A stretch of 64,000 nt of DNA from Tritrichomonas musculus. Its lineage: Eukaryota > Parabasalia > Tritrichomonadida > Tritrichomonadidae. Below, piece after piece: positions 1-9,615 of this stretch. A program made the translations under genes and the position numbers. How positions within the stretch are numbered: the stretch's first letter is position 1; the number at the start of each line of letters is the position of its first letter. The stretch is taken from contig JAPFFF010000005.1 of NCBI GenBank assembly GCA_039105265.1, forward strand, positions 2,527,501 to 2,591,500. The letters are read 5' to 3'. The notes under the pieces were generated by a model. The model was not told the DNA's origin. It ran no database searches and worked only from the letters and a program-made list of their open reading frames with translations.

Positions 1-794
1 ATGGAACAATGACTTCAACAATGCAATGGATTGATAATTTATTTTTGGTTGCTGGTGGTTTTCAAATGCAAAACGTAATTAATTCATTTTCAAATTTGCC
101 GACATTTAAAAAGCATTTAGCTGCTTCATTTTTCTTATCATTCTTCACTTCATCTGACGTTAAAGTTCCTGTCCTTAAATATGCCACCAGTCAGTCCCAT
201 ATTAATGATATAATACTTTGTTTAAACTCAGAAAATGCTAAAGATCAAAAATCAGCTATTCTTCTACTCAAAACTCTTTTAACAATACCTGATTCATCCC
301 CATTTATTTTTCCACCAGTTTGTGATAGTCCAGCAGATATATTATCCTTTATTCCACCTCAATGGCTTGTGCAGTCTGAAGGTACATCTTCTACTGATGC
401 TTACATTACTGATGCAACTAACCGAATAAGTTCACTTGGGCCACGTCCTGATAGAAGTGAAATAAATTCAAATAATAACATATTTCCAACTCTTTTATCT
501 ATGTTTCGAAGATTTTCATCACTTACTGTTCATGTTGATCTGGAATTAACCAAATTATTATCAATGTTCATGGCATTAGCTCCAGATTTGATTAATACAG
601 ATTTTGCTGAAGCATTCAAGAGTGTTGTAAGTAATTATAACGATGTTGAGAGCATTTCTAATGAAATCAAAGAAGATGCTTTGGATTCACCACAACTTCG
701 TGCATCCATCCTTGCTGAATTTGGAAAAGAAATACATGGAACCTTTGTTGCTTCAGAAAAAATTGGTGATCTCAATTCTTTGTCTCCTGAATAA
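1..794 (+). CDS. FHIP (FAM160)-like protein, C-terminal part, 5' end outside window
   Basis: The frame is open from the first bases of the window, so the ATG at 9 is probably internal and the gene begins upstream. About 260 residues are visible. The fragment is helical and low in charge. The stretch around residues 100-195 resembles the C-terminal region of FHIP/FAM160 proteins, which bridge Hook adaptors and dynein to endosomes: an acidic Asp-Ala-Tyr segment, a Gly-Pro-Arg-Pro turn, then an NNIFPTLLSMF helix and a VDLELTKLLSMF helix. This is a motif-level match by eye. Any other armadillo/HEAT-type protein remains possible. It ends convergently, about 280 bp from the CK1 gene on the other strand. 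Confidence 0.5.
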   Translation, partial: GTMTSTMQWIDNLFLVAGGFQMQNVINSFSNLPTFKKHLAASFFLSFFTSSDVKVPVLKYATSQSHINDIILCLNSENAKDQKSAILLLKTLLTIPDSSPFIFPPVCDSPADILSFIPPQWLVQSEGTSSTDAYITDATNRISSLGPRPDRSEINSNNNIFPTLLSMFRRFSSLTVHVDLELTKLLSMFMALAPDLINTDFAEAFKSVVSNYNDVESISNEIKEDALDSPQLRASILAEFGKEIHGTFVASEKIGDLNSLSPE

Positions 795-1074
795 TTAATT
801 TTTAACTTTATTTTGTTTTGTTTGATTTTTATAAAATAATTTTTATTTTTATTCAATCATATGATTGCAAACCCTTTTTTTGTTCTTTAAAATTTCAAAA
901 ATAAAAAAAAAGCATATGAAAAAAGAAAATGAAAAAGCTGATTCATTCCTAAAATAAAATATTGCATATTTATAGAAAGAAAAAAAAAAAAAAACAAGTT
1001 AAAATCTATAACAATCCGTATAAATAAAAAGATTAGTAATTCGTAAAACAAATCTTGAACGGTATAACGAAAAT
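795..1074. other. convergent intergenic spacer
   Basis: This is the shared 3' flank of two converging genes. It contains A- and T-runs (for example 979-994) and nothing else that I recognise. Confidence 0.5.
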
Positions 1075-2646
1075 TTAGAATACTGTGCACCCAATGCATC
1101 TGCTACTTTTTCCAAATTGCTTTACATCATCATCATCACTAATAAGTCCACCACCTACTCTTTTTGGTAATGGGACATTCTTAGCTGATGGTAGATAACT
1201 AACGCCTGAATAAGATTCTATTTGTTCTCTTGTTAAGTTTTCCCAATCAAAAGGAATATATATATTCTTTTCACAAAATGCACTATTAGATTCAGGACTT
1301 AATGTATCATTTAAATTTGAATTGTCATTTAAATCTGAATTGGTATTTAAATTTGAATTTAAAAATCTGTTATTTTTGTTAAAAACATAAGTATAAAATG
1401 GTTCAACGATAAGTTGTATGATGTAATCGTATTTAGGGCATACAACATCATATTTCAAACTATTCAAATATTTCCAAATATCAATAAATTCTCGAGGAAG
1501 CGATCTGAAAAGATTTCTTGGTACTATTTGGCTTTTGATCAGTCTAACTCTAGCGTTTTCACGTATATTGCCCCATGGAAGATATCCTTCAATTAGTTCA
1601 ACCATTGAATAACACCAAGATATTAGATCATCACGAGGACATTGATCATTGAAATTATGAGCATAAATAGAAGCATATTTGCAAGTCCCTCTGAAGCCAG
1701 CTCGATTTTTTTCAGGATATGGAAGTGATGTCTCTGGATCAATGTAGCGTTTAGAAAGCCCAAAATCGATGAGCGCTATTGGATTTGTACAAATATCTAA
1801 TTGGAAACTTTGGTTGCTTTTATTTGCATTATTTATATCAGATAAATTATTTTGGCTGTCATCAATGTTAGAACTTTTGTTGTCATTAAGATTTTTATTG
1901 TTTTTAATATTGTCAATGCTGTTGTTATTGTTGTTAATACTATCGGTAAAAGTAGTATTATTATTTGTATTTGAATTTGCACTATCAGAATGAGAATTTG
2001 AGTTGTTATTATCATTATCTTGGTTTGCTTCGATGTTATTTTTATTCATTTCATTATCATTTTGTTTTTTTTCTTTATCAACATCATTGATATTGTCACT
2101 CTGATCTTGTTTAAATAACTTTGCTTCTTCGGTAGTAGTCAAGTGTTGGGAAGATCTCAATAAAAAATTGCCAGGTTTTATATCTCTATGAACAAATCCA
2201 TGTTCATGAAAACTTTTTATGCATTCAATCATATATACTCCAAGTCGTAAAACAGTTCCTAGGGAAAATTTATGACTTGGCATTTGTCTTCTGGTGTTTG
2301 AAAGAGATGGACCGAAAAGTTCCATCACCAGAAATCTGTGTGTTTGGGTCATTCCACGTTCATGAATGTGAGGAAAAAAAGGTGAGTCTTGAATTTCTGA
2401 AAGAATTTCCATTTCAGGATCAAGTCCTTTTTTTTCAGCAGTAAGGCTTTCAATTTTCATTGCATAAAGAATTTTTGGATTAGAACTACTTTCGTTGGTA
2501 AATTTATTGTTAAATTCGTCATTTGTAATTTCATCAACACTGTAAATATCGCCATAGCCACCTTGGCCAATAAGTTTTATAATTCGGTAGCGACCAGCTA
2601 CAATATATCCGCATTCAAATATCTGTCTCGTCTTCCTTGAATGCAT
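1075..2646 (-). CDS. Casein kinase 1 family Ser/Thr kinase with Asn-rich insert and C-terminal CaaX box
   Basis: The 523-residue kinase has the Gly loop GQGGYGDIYS (27-36), catalytic Lys64 in AMKIE, HRDIKPGNFLL (153-163) and IDFGLSKRYI (293-302). RAGFRGTCKYAS replaces the usual APE segment, which is diagnostic of the CK1/TTBK/VRK branch. A hydrophilic Asn/Asp/Ser insert of about 115 residues (about 168-285) separates the catalytic loop from DFG. A second Asn-rich stretch lies at about 425-450. The protein ends in Cys-Ile-Gly-Cys-Thr-Val-Phe, which fits a CaaX box (CTVF) with a second Cys three residues before it. This suggests prenylation, perhaps plus palmitoylation, and membrane attachment, by analogy with yeast Yck1/2 and animal CK1-gamma. 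The ATG at 2646 directly precedes the kinase domain. The gene is divergent from Vps39. Confidence 0.93.
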   Translation of the reverse strand: MHSRKTRQIFECGYIVAGRYRIIKLIGQGGYGDIYSVDEITNDEFNNKFTNESSSNPKILYAMKIESLTAEKKGLDPEMEILSEIQDSPFFPHIHERGMTQTHRFLVMELFGPSLSNTRRQMPSHKFSLGTVLRLGVYMIECIKSFHEHGFVHRDIKPGNFLLRSSQHLTTTEEAKLFKQDQSDNINDVDKEKKQNDNEMNKNNIEANQDNDNNNSNSHSDSANSNTNNNTTFTDSINNNNNSIDNIKNNKNLNDNKSSNIDDSQNNLSDINNANKSNQSFQLDICTNPIALIDFGLSKRYIDPETSLPYPEKNRAGFRGTCKYASIYAHNFNDQCPRDDLISWCYSMVELIEGYLPWGNIRENARVRLIKSQIVPRNLFRSLPREFIDIWKYLNSLKYDVVCPKYDYIIQLIVEPFYTYVFNKNNRFLNSNLNTNSDLNDNSNLNDTLSPESNSAFCEKNIYIPFDWENLTREQIESYSGVSYLPSAKNVPLPKRVGGGLISDDDDVKQFGKSSRCIGCTVF

Positions 2647-2695
2647 GATAAATAAATTTTCAATGTATAATTGGTCTTTTACACATCAATTTATA

Positions 2696-3310
2696 TAAAG
2701 TCGGATTCAAAATGCTGAGGACCTTCTCTCAAAAAAATTCTGATAAAAGTGAAAAACAAAATTTTCAATTGAATACTAAAAAAATCTCATTTATTTTAAA
2801 CCAAGAAGAACAATATGAATAAATCATATGCAAAAAAAGCATTTTTAAAAAAGAATCGCCACTTTAAAACATCTCGAGAATAGATATTTATGCTCCAGAT
2901 AGAAATTTCTTGAATTATTATAAATAAGCTCGGCTTTAAATTGGTGGTCATTTTAGGTTGGAAATGACCAGAATTAAAGCATTTTATAGCTCCAAGTGAC
3001 CAGTTGCCAAAAAGTGGTCATTGACCATTTAAAGCCTAGTAAATAAGATTGATGCTAGTTTTACTGCCCAGACGAGTTTTCATAGAAAAAGTCATAGAAC
3101 TATCCCTATCCACTTTCAATTTTTTCTTTTAGGTCTCAATAAAAAGATTTCTTCTAAAGATTTTTTTCTTAATTTTCTTTTTATTTAAGCTTTACACTTT
3201 TTCATTTTCAGAGTATCTCTGAATTTCTTACATGAAGCTTGGGACAATTTTGAATGGATTTCTATGGTAATTTAAAAAGTTTGCCTCCAGGCTAATTGAA
3301 TCCGACTTTA
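2696..3310. repeat. 615-bp segment bounded by 15-bp perfect inverted repeats
   Basis: TAAAGTCGGATTCAA at 2696-2710 is the exact reverse complement of 3296-3310. I see no convincing target-site duplication outside it, so whether it is an old transposable element is uncertain. It encloses the younger 111-bp element. Confidence 0.4.
2929..3039. mobile_element. 111-bp MITE with 8-bp target-site duplication
   Basis: The ends are CTCGGCTTTAAAT on the left and, read inward from the right, CTAGGCTTTAAAT, so 12 of 13 positions match. The flanks TAAATAAG (2921-2928) and TAAATAAG (3040-3047) are an exact 8-bp duplication. The interior has GGTCATT/AATGACC repeats that could fold. An 8-bp duplication fits hAT or P type mobilisation. 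No ORF is present. Confidence 0.75.
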
Positions 3311-3444
3311 AACGTTGAAGGTCAAAAATTTCCTTTGAATTTTCATTTAAATGATACTTCTGAAAAATGAATAGGAAAACAATTTGATATCAAATTTTTG
3401 TGAAGGTTCAAACAATTGAAAATTTATGCAATAGAAACTTCACA

Positions 3445-6400
3445 ATGATTCAGCAGCCAATTGAACACCTTTGTTATCGAGAAATTGTTGAATTAAATAC
3501 ATCTACAAATCCTATCATTGGATTATCCCATACTAGCACAATGATATATGCAGTCACCAAAAAACATGAACTTATATGTTATCCTCTTTCCGTTTTTAAA
3601 ACAAATAGTGCAGATGGAGAACGCAAATTTACTGATATTGTGGAATCTAATATTCAAAAATTTGGAATATTAAAAGCAAATAAATTATATCATTTATTAA
3701 TTCTCACAAACAATCAAATATACATTTCAACAGAAACTTCTCAAGGTCTTCAAAGGTTTCATCCTGCACAATTTGATAGCTATCCAGCCCAAGCGTTAAA
3801 TTTTGTGACTATCAGTGATAACGCACTTTTAGTAGTTATTACTCCTCAGTATATTTACATATATTTATATGATGGCGAATCATTCATTACAAAAGATTGT
3901 ATTGAAAATCCAATTAAAAAAGCTATTGATATGGTAGGATCACTTACTAATTATTTGATTTATGATAAGAATAATTACTATATATATGATATTGATAATC
4001 AAGAAGTCGAATCAGATAACTTACCAAAGAATTTTAAAATGTTTTATGGTGTTGAAAGATCGAATGCTTTTTTTTATCTTAATACAGAAAACCAAGTTCA
4101 ACAAATTGGTAATAATGCTGAGCAGCATACAAAATACACATTTCCTGAGGATGTTTTAGCTCTCAATGTCCGACCGCCATTTTATCTTGCAGTTATGTCA
4201 AAGCAATTTATGATGAAAAACATTGGTATGCCAATTGATGAAACATTAAATATAAAAATCAAAAACCCAATAATTGACGTAATTGATGGATATAATATTG
4301 TCATCGGAGGAAACTCATCAATATGTACAATTAAATTCCATATGAATAAAACTTCTCCTTACATACCACAAATTTTCAGACTCAAAAATGCAATGAAACG
4401 TTACCGTGATAAAGACCCAAATTATTTTTACGATTATATCATTCGTGTATGTGAAAAATTCGATGCCCAATCTTTTGATATCAACAGCATTCTTGATGAT
4501 ATGTATTATGAATATAGTGAATCTCTTATTTTAGCGCGCGATTACCAAAAGGCCTTTGAAATGTTTGTCAAATCCAAGAAGCATCCTTTCCACATTATTC
4601 ATAATTTTCGCGTTCTTCTTCATTCCCAAGAAGAACAACCCCAATATGATTTTCTATCCCTTGCGAACGAAGATTGTAACAAATATATTGAACTTGTTAA
4701 AGAAACTCAAAAAGTTATAAATCTAGCAATACAAAAAAAGAAAGATAAAGAAAATTATGATAATGAGATTGATGAAATTGTAAAAAGGAGAATAGACTGT
4801 ATTATTCAGTCTGGACAGAGTATAAGTTATCCTACAGCTTCACAAGTACGAAACAAACTTGATGAACTTCAAAAATGGGCTGAACGAAGTATTGATGAAG
4901 CAAACGCTACTTCTCACAACATTTCCAATATTTTGTTTTCATTAAAACCAGCCAAAATAAATGCAAGAGAAGATGGAATTTATGAGCTACAACTTTATAT
5001 TAATGACCATGTTATTAAAAATGAAAGACAACCCACTACACTCAAAATTTATAATACTATATTAATAGAATGCTATGCAATTATGATACCACAGAAATTG
5101 ACTCCCTTTTTAAATGGGAAGAATCCGCCTTTATTCTTTGATGTTGCCGCGGCAGCACTCAAACCAAGCGCCCCAGAAGAATTTAGAAGACTTTGTTCAA
5201 TTCATCACCGACATGATCTTGCATTAAAACCTCTTTTTGATGCTAATCCCATTTGTTGGGATGGAGTTATTGCATACATCCGTGACTCAAGCAACTTTAT
5301 CGAACTTGGAGATAAATATTTTACTGAAGTTTACACTCAAATTAACGAAAAATCGAAAGACAAATGTGTTGAAATGTTCTTTAGCCCATGTCTGTCTGAT
5401 AAAAAGATAGACAAGGCGAAATTATCTGACATGATAATTGAAATTCTTCGTATTATTGAAGAAAAATGCCCATTAACAATTAATAGTAAGAATGTATTTG
5501 AAACAGATGATGAAAAGAAAAATAGAATCGAACTGATCGCAAAGATGCAAGTTAAATTTTTATTCTATGCAGTCTACAGATGTCGCGTAACAATTCAATT
5601 AGCGCATTGGAATCTCATTAAACTATACCTAAAACTTATTTCATTGTATGTAACCAAACCAGCAACGCCCACAAATAGCTCTAATAATTTAGCGGCAACT
5701 TCACCTTCGCAAGTGGTCACTTCACCAGAACCTCCCAAAAAGCAAAGATATATCCCAATTAGCGAAGAAAAGTCGCCCTTGAAAGAATACAGAACCAGAC
5801 TATTGGATATCCTCAACAAAAGCAACTTATATCGAACGCAAGAAGTCCTCGATGCAATCAAAGATGTGAGTAATAATCTGATCGAAGAAAGAATAACTGT
5901 TTTGAAGAAAGCGACTCCTCCAAAGATACTCGAAGCTGTTCACTTAATTACACGGCCAAGTTTTCCTTTCGAAATAGCAATTCGTTTCTGCGATGAAGTA
6001 TACAAAAACGAAATCGATAAGACAGTTTACAACAAGCTTTTTGATACATATTATCAACGGAGAAGAGCTGCTAAAGGTCCTACAGAGAAACTTGACGCAT
6101 CAATGAAGAAATTATTAAATACAAGAGCTACTCGAATGCAACTTGATGGCGTTGTTAATAGAGTACCAAAGTCCTTCAAAGTGAACGAAATGAACGAATT
6201 CATGAAGGCTGCCACTTCTCATAGAATTAACTGTCTCAGAGTGTTGAAACTAAGAAATGCTCTCCTTGAGAAAACAATTCAAATGAAAAAGTTGCAGCTT
6301 CAAGAATTGGAGAAAGGAAAAGCTGTTGTTACAGATGGTCTGAAATGCATAATTTGCGGTAAAAAAATTGGTGAATCCGTTTTTATTGCACAGAAAGATG

Positions 6401-6447
6401 CAACTGTTGCTCATCTTGCTTGTAAGCTATCAGCGGATTCAATTTAA
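3445..6447 (+). CDS. Vps39/Vam6-type HOPS/CORVET tethering subunit
   Basis: The protein of about 1,000 residues has an N-terminal citron-homology-like beta-propeller (about 1-300) and a long alpha-solenoid. It ends in a Cys-rich module with KCIICGKKIGESVF followed by a His and a Cys (VAHLACK). This matches the C-terminal zinc element of Vps39 and TGFBRAP1/Vps3, and the preceding VPKSFKVNEMNEFMK segment also fits the family. Vps39 acts in HOPS, tethering late endosomes and lysosomes through Rab7. I choose the ATG at 3445. The frame extends 45 bp further upstream only to a GTG, with no ATG. Vps3/TGFBRAP1 is the alternative within the same family. A Ser/Pro-rich linker lies at about residues 755-780. 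Confidence 0.85.
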   Translation: MIQQPIEHLCYREIVELNTSTNPIIGLSHTSTMIYAVTKKHELICYPLSVFKTNSADGERKFTDIVESNIQKFGILKANKLYHLLILTNNQIYISTETSQGLQRFHPAQFDSYPAQALNFVTISDNALLVVITPQYIYIYLYDGESFITKDCIENPIKKAIDMVGSLTNYLIYDKNNYYIYDIDNQEVESDNLPKNFKMFYGVERSNAFFYLNTENQVQQIGNNAEQHTKYTFPEDVLALNVRPPFYLAVMSKQFMMKNIGMPIDETLNIKIKNPIIDVIDGYNIVIGGNSSICTIKFHMNKTSPYIPQIFRLKNAMKRYRDKDPNYFYDYIIRVCEKFDAQSFDINSILDDMYYEYSESLILARDYQKAFEMFVKSKKHPFHIIHNFRVLLHSQEEQPQYDFLSLANEDCNKYIELVKETQKVINLAIQKKKDKENYDNEIDEIVKRRIDCIIQSGQSISYPTASQVRNKLDELQKWAERSIDEANATSHNISNILFSLKPAKINAREDGIYELQLYINDHVIKNERQPTTLKIYNTILIECYAIMIPQKLTPFLNGKNPPLFFDVAAAALKPSAPEEFRRLCSIHHRHDLALKPLFDANPICWDGVIAYIRDSSNFIELGDKYFTEVYTQINEKSKDKCVEMFFSPCLSDKKIDKAKLSDMIIEILRIIEEKCPLTINSKNVFETDDEKKNRIELIAKMQVKFLFYAVYRCRVTIQLAHWNLIKLYLKLISLYVTKPATPTNSSNNLAATSPSQVVTSPEPPKKQRYIPISEEKSPLKEYRTRLLDILNKSNLYRTQEVLDAIKDVSNNLIEERITVLKKATPPKILEAVHLITRPSFPFEIAIRFCDEVYKNEIDKTVYNKLFDTYYQRRRAAKGPTEKLDASMKKLLNTRATRMQLDGVVNRVPKSFKVNEMNEFMKAATSHRINCLRVLKLRNALLEKTIQMKKLQLQELEKGKAVVTDGLKCIICGKKIGESVFIAQKDATVAHLACKLSADSI

Positions 6448-7309
6448 TTATTTTTTTGTCTTTAAGTTAATAAATAAAAAATTATATGAATAATTCGGCC
6501 ATTTATGAATTCAAAATTATTAAATTAATTTTGTCAATTGTAAATTTAAAAAAAAAAAAAAAAAAAGAATTTTTGGTGAATTATTTTCCGTGTTTGGTTA
6601 ACAAAAAATAAAAAGAGGAAATAGTGTTGTTAAAAGTTATAGACAAAAATACAACCGAAATACAACCGAAATACCAAAAACAGAGTTAGTCAAATCAAAA
6701 TACCAAAAACAAAGCTAGTCAATTAAAGATTAAAACGATTAAATAACATTTAAAAAGTTTCTATCATTGAAATTATGATTAACAATTGAGAATAAATATT
6801 TTATTTGATCAAAAGCTAATCTGAATTTTTGAGAATACCTAAGAAAATAAAAACATAACTTTTTGATTGACAAAAATTAAAATAAACTCTATTTATCTTT
6901 ATATTTATTAAATTTATTCTTTTAAATATATAATTAATTACTAAAAAAAATATATTTATACTTGTTTGCAAATATAAAAAGCAATAAATTTTACAAGAAA
7001 ATTGAATAACCTTTTTTCACAATATTTTTCTTAATTTTATTTTGAAAATTTACTAAAAAATAATTAAGATTAGCTCAAAAAAATCAAAAAAGATTAATTC
7101 AAATTTGCTTTAAAAATGTTTTTATATGTTTAGATTGGTCTTTAAAGTCTATTTTAATTTTTTTTGATTTTGACAAAAGTCTGTTTGGAATTTTTGTATA
7201 TAACTTTTAACAACACTAAGAGGAAATAATAAAATTAAAATCCGTTTTTTTGAATTTTTATTATATGAATCTTTTTCAATGGGCTGTTGGTCACATCACA
7301 AACAAAAGT
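6448..7309. other. convergent intergenic region carrying a MULE-type MITE
   Basis: This spacer separates the 3' ends of Vps39 and the FKBP15-like gene. It is mostly filled by the 595-bp element at 6623-7217. A poly-A run lies at 6548-6566. No coding potential was seen. Confidence 0.6.
6623..7217. mobile_element. 595-bp non-autonomous element with 28-bp TIRs and 10-bp TSD (Mutator-like MITE)
   Basis: The left end AGTGTTGTTAAAAGTTATA (from 6623) and the reverse complement of the right end (to 7217) agree over 28 bp with one mismatch. The flanks AAGAGGAAAT at 6613-6622 and 7218-7227 are an exact 10-bp duplication. A 9-11 bp duplication is characteristic of Mutator-like elements. Just inside the left TIR are short tandem duplications (CAACCGAAATA, then ATACCAAAAACARAG). 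There is no ORF. Its TIR differs from that of the autonomous MULE at 9467-12955, so another family would have mobilised it. Confidence 0.85.
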
Positions 7310-8968
7310 TTAAAATAAACCATTTTTATTTATTTCATCCATAGCAGAGAAAGCATTTTTTCTGAGAATGGAATAAAGTTGTTCTGACACTTCTGCACCT
7401 TTATAATCGGAGTCTCCATCAAATATATTACTTATTTCGCTAAAGGCATCGCCCATTAATTTTTTAATGATAGATTTTTCTCTCTGTTTAGAAGCTTCCG
7501 CGTTATCTGTAGCTCTTTGACGAAGTCGTGCATATCTTGTTTCAAGTTCTGTAAGCCTGTTTTCTAAAATTTTATTATCTTTTTTAACTTGATCTGCTTC
7601 CCTCTTTACTGTCTCAAGTTCTTTGAATGAGACGGAATTAGCTGCTTTTGTGCGATATTCTTCCATCTCTTGTTTCATTTGATTGATTTTGTTGATCTTT
7701 TCTTGAAGTTGAATAGATAAGCAAGAAACAGATCGCATAACATCATTCGTTCCGCCGGTGAGTAAATCAAGTTTTGACATAATTGATTTCTGGATTTCAT
7801 TTAACCCACCACTATACATCATATATTCGTCATCATCATATCTTTTTGGAGTTGTACTTGGTGGCGTATAAGTATCTGTGCTTGGTTCAGATGCAAATGA
7901 TCTTCTTCTTTTTTCGGTTGTTCCTAAACCTGAGCTCATTGGATTTGGTTGCATATTAAATGATGAGACACCGCCCATTTTTTGGATTTTTTTGATTTTC
8001 TGCATTCTTTCATATTCTTCACGATCTACCTGATCTTCTACTTCAGCATCATCGATTTTTTCACTGTTTTCATCATTTGTAGGTTGAGTATCTTCTTGTT
8101 CTTCTTTCACTACAGTGGTTGGCACACTTTCATCTGATGGGGCAGTAGCTACTGGTTTTCTTGCTGACGTTGGAGTACTATCAATTGTATCTGACTGTTG
8201 TGGATTAATTTGAGCTTCAGATGATTGTACAGATAACTGTTGAGGTGCTGGTTCTTCCGAGCCCACAGATTTTAATGTTACAACAACCATCAAATTTGAG
8301 GCTGGGAAACGATTATCACGCTGTCCATTTTCTAGAGAAGTTAACGATGAAGGAATATATATTGCTCTTGTACTTCCAACTGTCATTCCAAGAACACCAG
8401 TAACAAAGCCTACAGGAAGCTTATCACGGGCAATTTGAGTTGAATAATTGAGCTCAGCTGATGTTGGTGGGCAAGCAACAAAAGGAAATTGTGAAATAGA
8501 AAAGCAATGAAATATAAGGGTAGCTGAATCGCCAATCTGTAATCCACGAGAAGCTTTAACCACGTTTGTATCAAAAGTTGCGCATTCTGTACTTTTCTTT
8601 ACGCTCATTAAAATGCCAATTGCTGCCGTCGCTTGAGCCGCCTCATTCGCATTTTGAAATTGAAAGAGCCACTGAACGCCTTTTGGATCTGTAATATATA
8701 CGTAAACTTGATTTTGTAAAGTCCAATTAATATTTCGTGATAAACTAAACGAAAATAGATTGTGTGCACCTGATTTATACACAGTAATATTTGTTGATTG
8801 TGTTGTTCGTGTGACAGCAAGGATAAATCTTCCTTGATTATCCATTTGCCTTGTTTGTGAATTATATTTAGAAACGTTGATATATGTGTTAATATAAGGT
8901 TTTTGTTGAACTTGTTTTTTGGCGCTAGCTCCATGTTTAAAAATATCATTATTATCAAGTCCTTTCAT
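7310..8968 (-). CDS. FKBP15 (WAFL)-like protein: WH1-like domain, FKBP fold, coiled coil
   Basis: This 552-residue protein has an N-terminal WH1/PH-like beta-rich domain (about 25-125). An FKBP-type domain (about 145-240) follows, recognisable from GDSATLIFHCF and LPVGFVTGVLGMTVGSTRAIYIP, matching the GWeeGvlGMkvGekRrl.IP signature. The active-site Trp appears replaced by Phe, so isomerase activity is doubtful. A Ser/Thr/Glu-rich linker (about 240-385) leads to a coiled coil (about 390-500). The order WH1-FKBP-coiled coil is that of FKBP15/WAFL, which links early endosomes to actin. The start ATG at 8968 is the first in frame. Confidence 0.75.
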   Translation of the reverse strand: MKGLDNNDIFKHGASAKKQVQQKPYINTYINVSKYNSQTRQMDNQGRFILAVTRTTQSTNITVYKSGAHNLFSFSLSRNINWTLQNQVYVYITDPKGVQWLFQFQNANEAAQATAAIGILMSVKKSTECATFDTNVVKASRGLQIGDSATLIFHCFSISQFPFVACPPTSAELNYSTQIARDKLPVGFVTGVLGMTVGSTRAIYIPSSLTSLENGQRDNRFPASNLMVVVTLKSVGSEEPAPQQLSVQSSEAQINPQQSDTIDSTPTSARKPVATAPSDESVPTTVVKEEQEDTQPTNDENSEKIDDAEVEDQVDREEYERMQKIKKIQKMGGVSSFNMQPNPMSSGLGTTEKRRRSFASEPSTDTYTPPSTTPKRYDDDEYMMYSGGLNEIQKSIMSKLDLLTGGTNDVMRSVSCLSIQLQEKINKINQMKQEMEEYRTKAANSVSFKELETVKREADQVKKDNKILENRLTELETRYARLRQRATDNAEASKQREKSIIKKLMGDAFSEISNIFDGDSDYKGAEVSEQLYSILRKNAFSAMDEINKNGLF

Positions 8969-9466
8969 CTACTTATTGTAATTATACAATTTTTTTCAAG
9001 ATAAAAATTGAATATTTCAGATAACATTCAATTCAAAAAAATAAAATTTTATAAAAGAGTAATTATATTGGTGTTTGGTTTGTGATTTGAACGTAATTTT
9101 GTATTTCAGAACACTCACTTTGAAAAAAAATTTTATAAAATTGAGTGTATAATGATCGTTGTTGTACTTTTTGATAAACTTATGATCTCAAATGAATTTC
9201 AAATATCTCATAAAAAAGTATGTATTTTTTGATTTTAATCTATATTTAAGATTTGATAAGATTAGATAAAAAATATGAATGAATAAAAAATGTATATTTT
9301 TATTTTTAGAAAAAACAGTATTATTGATATTTAACCTAATATAAAATATTAGGTTAAAATTTGACGCCTAAATTTTTGGCGAAGAACAAAATGAGATAAT
9401 TCTAAGGTTACTAAAATAATATGACCAAAAATAAATTGAATTTTTATTTTATTTTGAATTAACTTA
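8969..9466. other. AT-rich intergenic flank of the MULE with one perfect hairpin
   Basis: This is the upstream region of the FKBP15-like gene. It holds a 13-bp stem, 3-nt loop hairpin at 9330-9358 and no coding potential. Confidence 0.5.
9330..9358. repeat. perfect 13-bp hairpin
   Basis: TTTAACCTAATAT at 9330-9342 and its exact reverse complement at 9346-9358 are separated by AAA. It lies about 110 bp outside the left end of the MULE. Its role is unknown. Confidence 0.7.
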
Positions 9467-9615
9467 GGTAGGTCTTTTTTAGTGTAATTTTTACAATACG
9501 TTTATAAATTTATAATTGGCCAGCCATAACCGTTTTATATATATACAAAGATATATAGAGATAAACTACTAGCTTTCAGATTAAAAAAGCTTATAAGAAA
9601 AGTAATGGCTTATGT

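Larger units (their letters stand above)
2647..3444. other. divergent intergenic region between CK1 and Vps39, with nested inverted repeats
   Basis: This 798-bp region contains the promoters of both flanking genes, a 15-bp perfect inverted repeat at 2696/3310 and a 111-bp MITE-like insertion (2929-3039). No coding potential was seen. Confidence 0.6.

Noticed and set aside
3400-3444. Extension of the Vps39 start to 3400
   Set aside because: It begins with GTG. The first ATG in frame is 3445, and the protein family begins shortly after it.
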